Source of the DNA: Marivivens aquimaris
Lineage (GTDB): Bacteria; Pseudomonadota; Alphaproteobacteria; Rhodobacterales; Rhodobacteraceae
Assembly: GCF_015220045.1 (NCBI RefSeq)
Contig: NZ_JADBGB010000001.1
Coordinates: forward strand, 1,517,001-1,581,000
Reading direction: 5' to 3'
Length of the DNA: 64,000 bases
Shown: positions 52,342-60,541 of the stretch, piece by piece
Layout of the letters: every line of letters starts with the position of its first letter
Numbering within the stretch: the stretch's first letter is position 1
Program-made: the position numbers and the translations under genes
Notes under the pieces: generated by a model
The model's database searches: none
What the model was told of the DNA's origin: nothing
Seen by the model: the letters and a program-made list of their open reading frames with translations, nothing else

Positions 52342-53423
52342 ACCTTCGGGAACACGAAGCAGCGGTCGCGCTTGATCATCAGCCAAAGCGCAGTGCCCGG
52401 CTTGGGCATGAACACGTTAGGCACCTGTGCTTTCAGGATCGAGCCGTCGAAGTCCATCTTGAACTCAACAAGGCTCTCCGCCCCCATGAAGCGCGAGCGC
52501 ACCACGACCCCGCGAGCGGGCACGCCGTCGGTCGTCGTCGGGTTAGGACCGCGTCCGTTGCGGTCGAAGTCGATGCGCAGGTGCTGTGGGCGGATGACGA
52601 TTTCGACCTCTGTGCCATCGGGCACACCAGGGGTCAGGAACTGGCCGAAGGGCGTTTCGGTCAGTGCGCCTTGGACTTTGCCCGTGATGACGTTGACGTC
52701 GCTGAAAAACGCAGCGGCAGCACGGTCTTTGGGCGCGTTGTAAATGTTGTAGGGCGCACCCTGCTGAACGATACGGCCGTTACGCATCAGCGCGATCTCG
52801 TCCGCCATGCGCATCGCTTCGGCAGGCTCGTGCGTGACAAGCAGAACGGCGGTACCTTCGTCTTTGAGCACTTCGAGCGTCTGGTCACGGATGCCGTCAC
52901 GCAAGCGATTGTCGAGGCCGCTGAACGGCTCGTCCATGAGCATGATCCGCGGACGCGGCGCAAGTGCGCGGGCCAGCGCGACACGCTGCTGTTCGCCGCC
53001 TGAAAGCTCGTGCGGGTAGCTGTCGATGTGGCGCAGGAGGTCGACCTTGCTCAGCAATTCCTCGATCCGCGCACGGTTCGGACGGATACCGCCCTTGAGG
53101 CCGAACGCGATGTTCCCCGCAACCGACAGGTGCGGGAACAGCGCAAAGTCCTGAAACATCAGACCAATCGAGCGACCCTCAGGCGGGACGCGGTAAACCG
53201 TATCGCAGACCAGATTGCCGTCGACGTAAATCTCTCCGCTGTCCTGCATATCCACGCCCGCAATGATGCGCAGCGTGGTGGACTTACCGCAGCCCGACGG
53301 ACCCAAAAGGCAGGTCACCTGTCCCGGCATCACCTTGAGCGACACGTTATCCACGACCGTTTCGCCGTCGAACTGTCGTTTGATGTTCCGAATTTCGAGA
53401 CGCGGGTGCTGTTGCTCGGGCAA
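52338..53423 (-). CDS. ABC transporter ATPase, Fe(3+)/polyamine type, without permease
   Basis: This 361-residue ATPase shows Walker A GPSGCGKST (41-49), FQDFALFPHLSVAGNIAFGLKG, signature LSGGEQQRVALARAL, Walker B IMLMDEPFSGLDNRLRDGI, and a C-terminal TOBE-type region (VEIVIRPQHLRIDF). That organisation fits FbpC/PotA-like importers. No permease or binding-protein gene is adjacent, so its partners must be elsewhere or it is an orphan. The substrate (iron, polyamine or another) cannot be fixed from this sequence. Confidence 0.87.
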   Translation of the reverse strand: MPEQQHPRLEIRNIKRQFDGETVVDNVSLKVMPGQVTCLLGPSGCGKSTTLRIIAGVDMQDSGEIYVDGNLVCDTVYRVPPEGRSIGLMFQDFALFPHLSVAGNIAFGLKGGIRPNRARIEELLSKVDLLRHIDSYPHELSGGEQQRVALARALAPRPRIMLMDEPFSGLDNRLRDGIRDQTLEVLKDEGTAVLLVTHEPAEAMRMADEIALMRNGRIVQQGAPYNIYNAPKDRAAAAFFSDVNVITGKVQGALTETPFGQFLTPGVPDGTEVEIVIRPQHLRIDFDRNGRGPNPTTTDGVPARGVVVRSRFMGAESLVEFKMDFDGSILKAQVPNVFMPKPGTALWLMIKRDRCFVFPKV

Positions 53424-53584
53424 AGGCCTATCCTATTCCGACAGAAGAGATCGGGTTTAGACCTCGTAGCAATCCCCCTATCCAAGAGCAAGGCGCACTG
53501 CTCCCTTTTCCATTGGGAACCTTTGATCTATCACTGGGAGAACGACGTAATAATTGTCGATACAATAGCAGTAGCGCCTCTCTT

Positions 53585-54583
53585 ATGCCCAACACGCCCG
53601 AGCCGAACACATCGCAGACACTTCCGGTTTTCCGTGCCGAAGAGTTTGTCGTGGTGAACGGCGTGGCCGAGGGTGACGGCCTGTCCTTTGCCGACGAGCT
53701 ACTGATGGACGACATCTACCAGCTGGCCCATTCGGCGCAGCGGTCGATGCTGACGGTGGTTTACAGCGCTGACGGCAAGATCCTGACCATCGACGGGCAA
53801 AGCGAAACGGGCGGTGCGGGCAACCGTATTTTCCTCGATTGTATGCTCACGCTCATGGGCTCGGACAGTCACACGCACGAAGCAGTGGTGTTGGTCGAGG
53901 TCGAGGATGACGAGGTGGAGGCGATCTATCTCCTCCCATTGTCAAGGATGGTGCCCGACACCGAATACCGCCTTGTCGGCATCGACCGGAACGCCGCCCT
54001 GCCTCGCTTTGCCGAAATGGCTTGCGTGTCCTTTGCGCGCGGTACCCGCATTACGATGGCGTCCGGCGAACAGCGGCCCATTGAAGACCTTAAGGTTGGT
54101 GATCGCCTTTTGACCCGCGACGATGGCGCACAGCAAATCCGCTGGGTCGGTCAAACGACGCTCCGCGCGACGGGCCAGTTCGCGCCGGTGCTGATCCGCA
54201 AAGGCGCGCTGAACAACGCCAACGACCTGTTGCTCAGCCCAGAACACCGCTTGTTCGTCTACCAGCGTCAGGATCACGTCGGCGCAGGCCGCGCAGAGGT
54301 GCTGGTGAAGGTCCGTCACCTCATCAACGGGGACAGCGTGGTGCAGCAGGACGGCGGCTACGTGGATTATTTCCAGATCCTGTTCGACGATCACCAGATT
54401 ATCTACGCCGAAGGCATCGCAGCAGAGTCTCTGATGATCGATCCGCGGACCCGCGCCGCGCTGCCAGACGAGATCCGCAGCCTTGGTCACAAGCACCGTC
54501 ATCACCTCGATTACGAGATCGAAGAAGACCTGATGAGGGACGCCAAAGCGGTGGAGCGGCTGCGCAAAGCGTCCTCTACCTAG
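53585..54583 (+). CDS. Hint_2-domain protein
   Basis: The 332-residue protein has an N-terminal part of unknown fold ([17 protein letters not shown]) and a Hint (hedgehog/intein) domain from Cys147 ([47 protein letters not shown]). Its typical later blocks are [29 protein letters not shown] and [22 protein letters not shown]. Such Rhodobacterales proteins may undergo self-cleavage at the Cys, but this is not shown here. I chose the ATG at 53585; the frame is open from 53513. It has no signal peptide. It is monocistronic by position. Confidence 0.88.
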   Translation: MPNTPEPNTSQTLPVFRAEEFVVVNGVAEGDGLSFADELLMDDIYQLAHSAQRSMLTVVYSADGKILTIDGQSETGGAGNRIFLDCMLTLMGSDSHTHEAVVLVEVEDDEVEAIYLLPLSRMVPDTEYRLVGIDRNAALPRFAEMACVSFARGTRITMASGEQRPIEDLKVGDRLLTRDDGAQQIRWVGQTTLRATGQFAPVLIRKGALNNANDLLLSPEHRLFVYQRQDHVGAGRAEVLVKVRHLINGDSVVQQDGGYVDYFQILFDDHQIIYAEGIAAESLMIDPRTRAALPDEIRSLGHKHRHHLDYEIEEDLMRDAKAVERLRKASST

Positions 54584-54660
54584 GGTCACTTACCCATAAG
54601 TATACTGAAATTTCGTTAGAAACTGCCGTTTTCAGGGCTGACGAAGCCTTAGACAACGGA

Positions 54661-55848
54661 ATGAGTATGCTTGATAGCGGACATTTTACCCAGATCGATA
54701 TGCGTCGCCGCCTGCGACTTCACGGTCTGGACGACGCGACTTGCGCGGTTCTTCGTAAGAATTCGGCCAAACTGACCAAGGCTATCGATCCGGTTTTGAA
54801 CGACCTGCTCGCGTATATCGCTGAGCATACCGACTTCATGCCGCGCATCACCGTGACCGAGAACAAGACGAACCACGTCGTAAACCGCTTCAAGGAACAC
54901 TGGACGTTCGTCATGAATGGCGACTTCGGCGAGGGCTATCAGGAGTCGGTGAAGAAGATCGCACACCTGCACACCAAGATCAAACTCGACCCGTCGATCC
55001 AGAACGCATCCTACAACCTCCTGCGCACCAAATTCATCCAGTACGGCGCCTATGGCCGTTTCCGCATTGTCAGCCCCAAGATCGCGGCGGCCGTGTCCTG
55101 TGCTATTTCGCTGGATATGGACATGATGACCGCCGAATATTTCGCGCAGGTCGACAACGTCGCCAATGAGATGCGCCAGAAGTTGGGCGACGATTTTAGC
55201 TCCACGCTGGGCAACATCGTCGACACGCTTGCGGGCACTGCGCAGCAGACATCCGATGTCGTCGGCGAAGCGGCCGAGGCGGCGAACAACCTGACCACGT
55301 CGATGCAGGATATCCGTGCCCGTATGCGGGATGCGAATATGAAGTCCGACAGTGCTGCTTCGCTGGCGCAGAACGCCAACGAACAGATGACCCGTCTGGC
55401 GAAGAAGGTCGATACGATCTCTGACGCGGTTCGCATGATCTCGGACATTGCCAACCAGACCAACCTGCTTGCGCTGAACGCTTCGATCGAAGCGGCACGC
55501 GCTGGTGCTGTCGGTCGCGGCTTTAACGTGGTTGCGGGCGAGGTGAAGAACCTTGCCGCTCAGACGACCACAGTGACCGAAAACATCAACAACCAGATCG
55601 GCGAGATCCGCAGCGAGACTGAGAAGGCTGTCGAGAACGTCACCAACATTCTCACCCGCGTGCAGGAGGTGAACTCCACCTCATCCGAAATCAGCAGCGC
55701 GCTTGAAGATCAGAGCTCGACCCTCGGCACCATCGTGCGTTCCGGCGTCGACCAGTCGCGCGTCGGCAGCCAGAACGTCGCCGAACAGGCCCGCAATCTG
55801 CGCAGCACCGCCGAGCGTTTCCTGCGCAGCATCAGCACGGCAAACTAA
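54661..55848 (+). CDS. Soluble globin-coupled chemoreceptor (HemAT-like)
   Basis: The 395 residues have a protoglobin sensor domain (about 10-165) with a putative haem-ligand region [19 protein letters not shown] (His102, His104). A C-terminal MCP signalling domain follows with the conserved tip [41 protein letters not shown]. There is no membrane segment, so it is a cytoplasmic aerotaxis-type or gas sensor. No che genes are nearby. It starts at the ATG at 54661. The next gene, prfC, starts 55 bases later. Confidence 0.9.
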   Translation: MSMLDSGHFTQIDMRRRLRLHGLDDATCAVLRKNSAKLTKAIDPVLNDLLAYIAEHTDFMPRITVTENKTNHVVNRFKEHWTFVMNGDFGEGYQESVKKIAHLHTKIKLDPSIQNASYNLLRTKFIQYGAYGRFRIVSPKIAAAVSCAISLDMDMMTAEYFAQVDNVANEMRQKLGDDFSSTLGNIVDTLAGTAQQTSDVVGEAAEAANNLTTSMQDIRARMRDANMKSDSAASLAQNANEQMTRLAKKVDTISDAVRMISDIANQTNLLALNASIEAARAGAVGRGFNVVAGEVKNLAAQTTTVTENINNQIGEIRSETEKAVENVTNILTRVQEVNSTSSEISSALEDQSSTLGTIVRSGVDQSRVGSQNVAEQARNLRSTAERFLRSISTAN

Positions 55849-55874
55849 GGCAAATACACTCTGTAGCTTGCCAG

Positions 55875-55908
55875 AACATGCCCGCGAGAATATATGCGCG
55901 GGCATGTT
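55875..55908 (+). promoter_or_regulatory. 12-bp perfect hairpin covering the prfC start codon
   Basis: AACATGCCCGCG pairs perfectly with CGCGGGCATGTT around a 10-base loop (AGAATATATG). The ATG of prfC (55904-55906) lies inside the 3' arm. There is no obvious strong ribosome-binding site; GAGAA spans the stem-loop junction. The structure could hide the start or act as a 3' end for the chemoreceptor mRNA, though no T-run follows. Confidence 0.65.
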
Positions 55909-57511
55909 GGACACCGCCCCGAACCGCCCCGCCCTTCCGCCCGAGATCGCCCGCCGCCGGACGTTCGCGATTATTTCGCACCCCGACGCCGGTAAGACGA
56001 CTCTGACCGAAAAGTTCCTGCTTTTCGGTGGTGCGATCCAGATGGCGGGTCAGGTCCGTGCAAAAGGTGAAGCGCGCCGCACGCGTTCGGACTTCATGCA
56101 GATGGAAAAAGACCGCGGTATCTCGGTCTCCGCATCGGCAATGTCGTTCGATTTCGGCAACTACCGTTTCAACCTCGTCGACACGCCCGGTCACTCGGAC
56201 TTCTCCGAAGACACCTACCGCACGCTGACGGCGGTGGACGCTGCGGTCATGGTGATCGACGGTGCGAAGGGTGTGGAAAGCCAGACGCAGAAGCTGTTCG
56301 AGGTCTGTCGCCTGCGCGACCTGCCGATCCTGACCTTCTGTAACAAGATGGACCGCGAAAGCCGCGATACTTTCGAGATTATCGACGAAATTCAGGAAAA
56401 CCTCGCAATCGACGTGACGCCCGCGTCGTGGCCCATCGGTGTCGGCCGCGATTTCCTCGGTTGTTACGATATGCTGAACAACCGTCTCGAACTGATGGAC
56501 CGCGCGGACCGTAACCGCGTCGCGGATTCGATCAGCATCGAAGGTCTGGACGATCCCAAACTCGAACAGCACGTCCCTGCCCACTTGGTCGAGCAGCTTC
56601 GCGAAGAGGTCGAAATGGCCCGCGAACTGCTGCCCAAGCTGGACCCTCAGGCGGTGCTCGAAGGGACGATGACCCCGATCTGGTTCGGCTCGGCCATCAA
56701 TTCGTTCGGCGTCAAGGAACTCATGACCGGCATCGGTAATTACGGCCCCGAGCCGCAGCCCCAGTCCGCCGATCCCCGCCAGATCGCGCCCGAAGAAACC
56801 AAGGTCACCGGCTTTGTTTTCAAGGTGCAGGCCAACATGGACCCCAAGCACCGCGACCGCGTGGCTTTCGTGCGTCTGGCGTCGGGCCACTTCGAGCGCG
56901 GCATGAAAATGACCCATGTCCGCACGAAGAAGCCGATGGCGATTTCGAACCCCGTGCTGTTCCTCGCCTCCGACCGAGAGCTTGCCGAAGAGGCTTGGGC
57001 CGGCGACATCATCGGCATTCCGAACCACGGCCAGCTGCGCATCGGTGACACGCTGACGGAAGGCGAAAGCCTCAAGGTCACCGGCATCCCGTCGTTCGCC
57101 CCGGAACTGCTGCAGAACTGCCGTGCGGGCGACCCGATGAAGGCCAAGCACCTCGAAAAGGCGCTGATGCAGTTCGCCGAAGAAGGCGCGGCCAAGGTGT
57201 TCAAGCCCGCATTCGGCTCCGGCTTCATTGTCGGTGTCGTCGGCGCGCTTCAGTTCGAGGTTCTGGCGAGCCGTATCGAGCTGGAATACGGCCTGCCCGT
57301 CCGCTTCGAGCCATCGCAGTTCAACTCGGCCCGCTGGGTAAAGGGTGACAAAATGGCGGTGGAGAAATTCATCAGCGCCAACAAGCAGCACATCAGCCAC
57401 GACAACGACGGCGATGTGGTCTTCCTGACGCGCCTTCAGTGGGACATCGACCGCGTCGAGCGGGACTATCCCGACATCAAGCTGACAGCGACCAAGGAAA
57501 TGATGGTCTAA
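55904..57511 (+). CDS. prfC: Peptide chain release factor 3
   Basis: RF3 is a GTPase that recycles RF1/RF2 from the ribosome. The 535 residues have the G1 motif HPDAGKTT (26-33), GGAIQMAGQVRAKG with the EARRTRSDFMQMEKDRGISVSASAMSF switch region, DTPGHSDFSEDTYR (G3), CNKMDRESRD (G4), and the RF3-type C-terminal domains (FVFKVQANMDPKHRDRVAF, VGVVGALQFEVLASRIELEYGLPVRFEPSQ). The frame is open back to 55703 inside the chemoreceptor gene, but those residues are not RF3-like. The ATG at 55904 is the best start, in an unusual hairpin. Confidence 0.96.
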   Translation: MLDTAPNRPALPPEIARRRTFAIISHPDAGKTTLTEKFLLFGGAIQMAGQVRAKGEARRTRSDFMQMEKDRGISVSASAMSFDFGNYRFNLVDTPGHSDFSEDTYRTLTAVDAAVMVIDGAKGVESQTQKLFEVCRLRDLPILTFCNKMDRESRDTFEIIDEIQENLAIDVTPASWPIGVGRDFLGCYDMLNNRLELMDRADRNRVADSISIEGLDDPKLEQHVPAHLVEQLREEVEMARELLPKLDPQAVLEGTMTPIWFGSAINSFGVKELMTGIGNYGPEPQPQSADPRQIAPEETKVTGFVFKVQANMDPKHRDRVAFVRLASGHFERGMKMTHVRTKKPMAISNPVLFLASDRELAEEAWAGDIIGIPNHGQLRIGDTLTEGESLKVTGIPSFAPELLQNCRAGDPMKAKHLEKALMQFAEEGAAKVFKPAFGSGFIVGVVGALQFEVLASRIELEYGLPVRFEPSQFNSARWVKGDKMAVEKFISANKQHISHDNDGDVVFLTRLQWDIDRVERDYPDIKLTATKEMMV

Positions 57512-58170
57512 CGCCACTCAAAGCCGTCGGGAACCTCGACGGCTTTTTCTTTGGCCTTGTTCTTGTCCTCGCGGCGGCGGCGCTTGGCCTGAACGGCGAT
57601 AGCGCTGAACAGCAGCACGAAACAGACCAGCCCGCACAGCGACAGACCCGTCGTGAACTCCTCGCCAGTCGCAGGCATCACAATGTACCGCCCGACCGCG
57701 TATCCCGTCAGCGCCACGCACGACAGGATAGACATGACGTAGGCGTAGAACAGGCGGTGCACGAAGGGCAGCGCGAACATCAGCAGCGACAGCGCAAGGA
57801 ACAGGAACGCGATGGCCGAGGTGACGGACATCAGCACGAACGGGCTGTTGTCAAAGCTATAGGCCGCATTCCACGGCATCTCGGGATAGGCGAATTGCAG
57901 GATGATCCGCAACTTCGCCATCACCACAAGCCAGATCGAAGACGTGTAATAGATCACGTTGTCCAGCATCGACACGCGCGAAATCGTCAGCGTCGCAAGG
58001 GACGCCAGCAGCAAACCGAACGCGGTAATCGACAGGAACGGTGGCCAGTCAGCGCGGAGTTGCAGAGCCGAAGCATGGTGCGGGAAGAAAATGTTGAGCA
58101 CGAGTCCAACCAGTGCGATGAATGCCGCAGCAATCGCAAACCCAGCTGGTTTCGTTATACCCAATCCCAT
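57508..58170 (-). CDS. Multi-span membrane protein of unknown function
   Basis: This 220-residue protein has about five to six membrane segments (IAAAFIALVGLVLNIFF, FLSITAFGLLLASLATLTI, FVLMSVTSAIAFLFLALSLLMF, VMSILSCVALTGYAVG and LSLCGLVCFVLLFSAIAV) and a charged C-terminal tail KRRRREDKNKAKEKA. I do not recognise a family. It is convergent with prfC (the stops overlap by 3 bases) and divergent from the DEAD-box helicase gene. Confidence 0.75.
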   Translation of the reverse strand: MGLGITKPAGFAIAAAFIALVGLVLNIFFPHHASALQLRADWPPFLSITAFGLLLASLATLTISRVSMLDNVIYYTSSIWLVVMAKLRIILQFAYPEMPWNAAYSFDNSPFVLMSVTSAIAFLFLALSLLMFALPFVHRLFYAYVMSILSCVALTGYAVGRYIVMPATGEEFTTGLSLCGLVCFVLLFSAIAVQAKRRRREDKNKAKEKAVEVPDGFEWR

Positions 58171-58445
58171 CTATTCCGGCCTCGCTTCTCTCCTTTGACT
58201 GAAAATTCGACAACTGAAACGGGAAGTTTTCTGCTGCCACTATTAGACCAACCATTCTAAAAGTGGTGCGTAGCAAGCCGATTGCTACCCCTAACCTCGG
58301 GTAAAACTCAGTTTTATTGACGTTGCATCGCAAAAACGATAAGTGAGCACGATCCCAAAGGGGATTTTACGCCGCGGGGCGCGTTGGCAAGTTGCGTCCC
58401 ATTAACCCGCCGGTCTGGACCGCCCGACCGCAGCAATGGACACGC
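58171..58445. promoter_or_regulatory. Divergent gap with attenuator-like hairpin before the helicase gene
   Basis: I see no gene. On the plus strand ATCCC-AAAG-GGGAT followed by TTTT (58352-58368) could act as a weak terminator in the leader of the DEAD-box helicase gene, about 80 bases before its start. The rest is AT-rich near 58190-58330 and presumably holds the two divergent promoters. Confidence 0.4.
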
Positions 58446-59915
58446 ATGACCAAATTTACCGATCTGAACCTTGATCCTAAGGTTCTCAAGGCTGTCGCAG
58501 ACGCCGGATACGAAAGCCCGACCCCGATTCAGGCAGGGGCGATTCCGCCCGCCCTTCAAGGCCGAGATGTTCTCGGCATCGCCCAGACGGGCACCGGCAA
58601 AACCGCCAGCTTTACGCTGCCGATGATTACCCTTCTTGGCCGTGGCCGCGCGCGTGCGCGTATGCCCCGCAGCCTCGTTCTTTGTCCGACCCGCGAACTC
58701 GCGGCTCAGGTAGCCGAGAACTTCGACGTTTATGCCAAGAACACCAAACTGACCAAAGCGCTGCTGATCGGCGGTGTGAGCTTCAAGGAACAGGACGCTG
58801 CGATTGACCGCGGTGTCGACGTCCTGATCGCCACCCCCGGCCGCCTGCTCGACCATTTCGAGCGCGGCAAGCTGCTGCTGACCGGCGTCCAGATCATGGT
58901 CGTCGACGAAGCGGACCGTATGCTCGACATGGGCTTCATTCCCGACATCGAACGCATCTTCCAGCTGACGCCGTTCACCCGTCAGACGCTGTTTTTCTCG
59001 GCCACCATGGCGCCGGAGATCGAACGCATCACCAACACCTTCCTTCAGGCACCCGAGCGGATCGAGGTTGCCCGTCAGGCGACGACGTCCGAGAACATCA
59101 AGCAGTCCGTCTGCATGTTCAAAGCCAGCCGCCGCGACCGTGAGGGTAGCGAAAAGCGCCGCGTCCTGCGCGCGCTGATTGATGCCGAAGGCGACGCCTG
59201 CACCAACGCGATCGTGTTCTGCAACCGCAAGACCGATGTGGACATCACGGCCAAGTCGCTGCGCAAGTACGGCTACAACGCCGCTGCGATCCATGGAGAT
59301 CTGGACCAGAAGCAGCGTATGGATACGCTCGATAAGTTCCGCGCCGGCGATCTGCGCATCCTGTGTGCCTCCGACGTTGCTGCACGCGGCCTCGACATCC
59401 CTGCCGTGAGCCACGTCTTCAACTTCGACGTTCCGTCGCACGCCGAAGACTACGTGCACCGCATCGGCCGCACCGGCCGCGCCGGTCGCAAGGGCACCGC
59501 GATGATGATCTGCTCGCCGCGTGACGAGAAGTATTTCGAAGCTGTCGAAAAGCTCGTCCAGATGGAGATCCCGCGCATCGAAAATCCGGCCAAGTCGGAA
59601 TCCTCCGGCAAGGTCGAAGAGAACGCGGATCAGGAACAGCGCGAAAAGCCCAAGCGCAGCCGTTCGCGCCGCGCCAAGAAGGACGACGCTCCGCAGCAGC
59701 AGGTCGAAGAGGCCAAGCCGCAGCAGGCAGCCGAGCAGCCGAAGACTGAAAAGAAGGCCGACGCTCCGAAGCAGCACGAGCACAAGAACGACCGTCCGAA
59801 GCACAACAACAATAATCGTCGCGGCAAACGCGAAGACATGATCATCGGTATGGGCGACGACGCTCCAACCTTTATCCGTCTGAGCTTTGCCGAGCGTCGG
59901 GCTCTCGCGAGCTAA
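58446..59915 (+). CDS. DEAD-box RNA helicase, RhlE-like
   Basis: The 489 residues have the full helicase motif set: Q motif (FTDLNLDP, ESPTPIQAGAIPPALQG), Walker A AQTGTGKT (46-53), PTRELAAQ, DEAD (154-157) in VVDEADRMLDMGF, SAT in FFSATMAPEI, ARGLDIP, and HRIGRTGRAGRKG. A charged and Gln/Lys-rich tail starts near residue 395 (KPKRSRSRRAKKDDAPQQQ). RhlE-type helicases work in ribosome assembly and RNA turnover. The start is at the ATG at 58446. The next gene's ATG overlaps its stop (TAATG). Confidence 0.92.
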   Translation: MTKFTDLNLDPKVLKAVADAGYESPTPIQAGAIPPALQGRDVLGIAQTGTGKTASFTLPMITLLGRGRARARMPRSLVLCPTRELAAQVAENFDVYAKNTKLTKALLIGGVSFKEQDAAIDRGVDVLIATPGRLLDHFERGKLLLTGVQIMVVDEADRMLDMGFIPDIERIFQLTPFTRQTLFFSATMAPEIERITNTFLQAPERIEVARQATTSENIKQSVCMFKASRRDREGSEKRRVLRALIDAEGDACTNAIVFCNRKTDVDITAKSLRKYGYNAAAIHGDLDQKQRMDTLDKFRAGDLRILCASDVAARGLDIPAVSHVFNFDVPSHAEDYVHRIGRTGRAGRKGTAMMICSPRDEKYFEAVEKLVQMEIPRIENPAKSESSGKVEENADQEQREKPKRSRSRRAKKDDAPQQQVEEAKPQQAAEQPKTEKKADAPKQHEHKNDRPKHNNNNRRGKREDMIIGMGDDAPTFIRLSFAERRALAS

Positions 59916-60541
59916 TGATGCGCTGGCTGGCAATTTTGCTGGCAGTTCTGATTGGATCGGCGGTGCAGGCCGAAACCTGCACTGTCCGCGTCCATGGCAT
60001 GGATATCTCCATCGACAGCGACCAGTTTGTCGATGATGACCTCGAAGTCAGTTCGGGCGAGGCGTGGTATCGCGCGCCCGGCAACCTCTTCCGCTCCCTC
60101 ACCGACCGTGAACCAACATGCACGTCCGACGTCACCCTGACGTTTATGGCGAGCCTGACCGAGACCTATACGCCGAACGGCTACTGCCTCGACTTGGAGG
60201 ACAGCGACGTCGGTTACCTGCTAGTGCCAGGAGAACGCAATTTTCGGGGAATGTGCGTCAAGACCGTCTGCGAGCGCATCGAAGGCACCGCGGACGAACT
60301 TAACGACATCTCTGGCCGCCTGACCCACCTCTTCGGAGAGCCGCCGTCCATAGGCGAAATCGCCCGCGCGGAAACGCTCGGCGCGACGATGGTCATGGGG
60401 TCGGAAGCTTTTGCGCAGAGCCAAGCGAACGCGATTGCGTCCAAGGTGATGCTCGCTGCGCTAAATGCGCCTGAATTGGCGACAGCCGGCACCGTTGCGC
60501 TGATCGCTGTCAACGGTGCCGCCTTTGCTTGCGGGATTTAA
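59915..60541 (+). CDS. Exported protein of unknown function with six cysteines
   Basis: This 208-residue protein has a signal peptide (MMRWLAILLAVLIGSAVQA) and six Cys residues in the mature part (ETCTV, EPTCTS, NGYCLD, RGMCVK, KTVCER, AFACGI), which suggests disulfide bonds in the periplasm. There is no recognised domain. The C terminus is Ala-rich (NAIASKVMLAALNAPELATAGTVALIAV). Its ATG overlaps the helicase stop codon (TAATG), so translation is likely coupled. Its 3' end overlaps the rnj stop by 4 bases on the opposite strand. Confidence 0.8.
   Translation: MMRWLAILLAVLIGSAVQAETCTVRVHGMDISIDSDQFVDDDLEVSSGEAWYRAPGNLFRSLTDREPTCTSDVTLTFMASLTETYTPNGYCLDLEDSDVGYLLVPGERNFRGMCVKTVCERIEGTADELNDISGRLTHLFGEPPSIGEIARAETLGATMVMGSEAFAQSQANAIASKVMLAALNAPELATAGTVALIAVNGAAFACGI

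Noticed and set aside
55703..55903. A 67-residue N-terminal extension of RF3 inside the chemoreceptor gene
   Set aside because: It is read in another frame of a conserved MCP domain and has no RF3 similarity.
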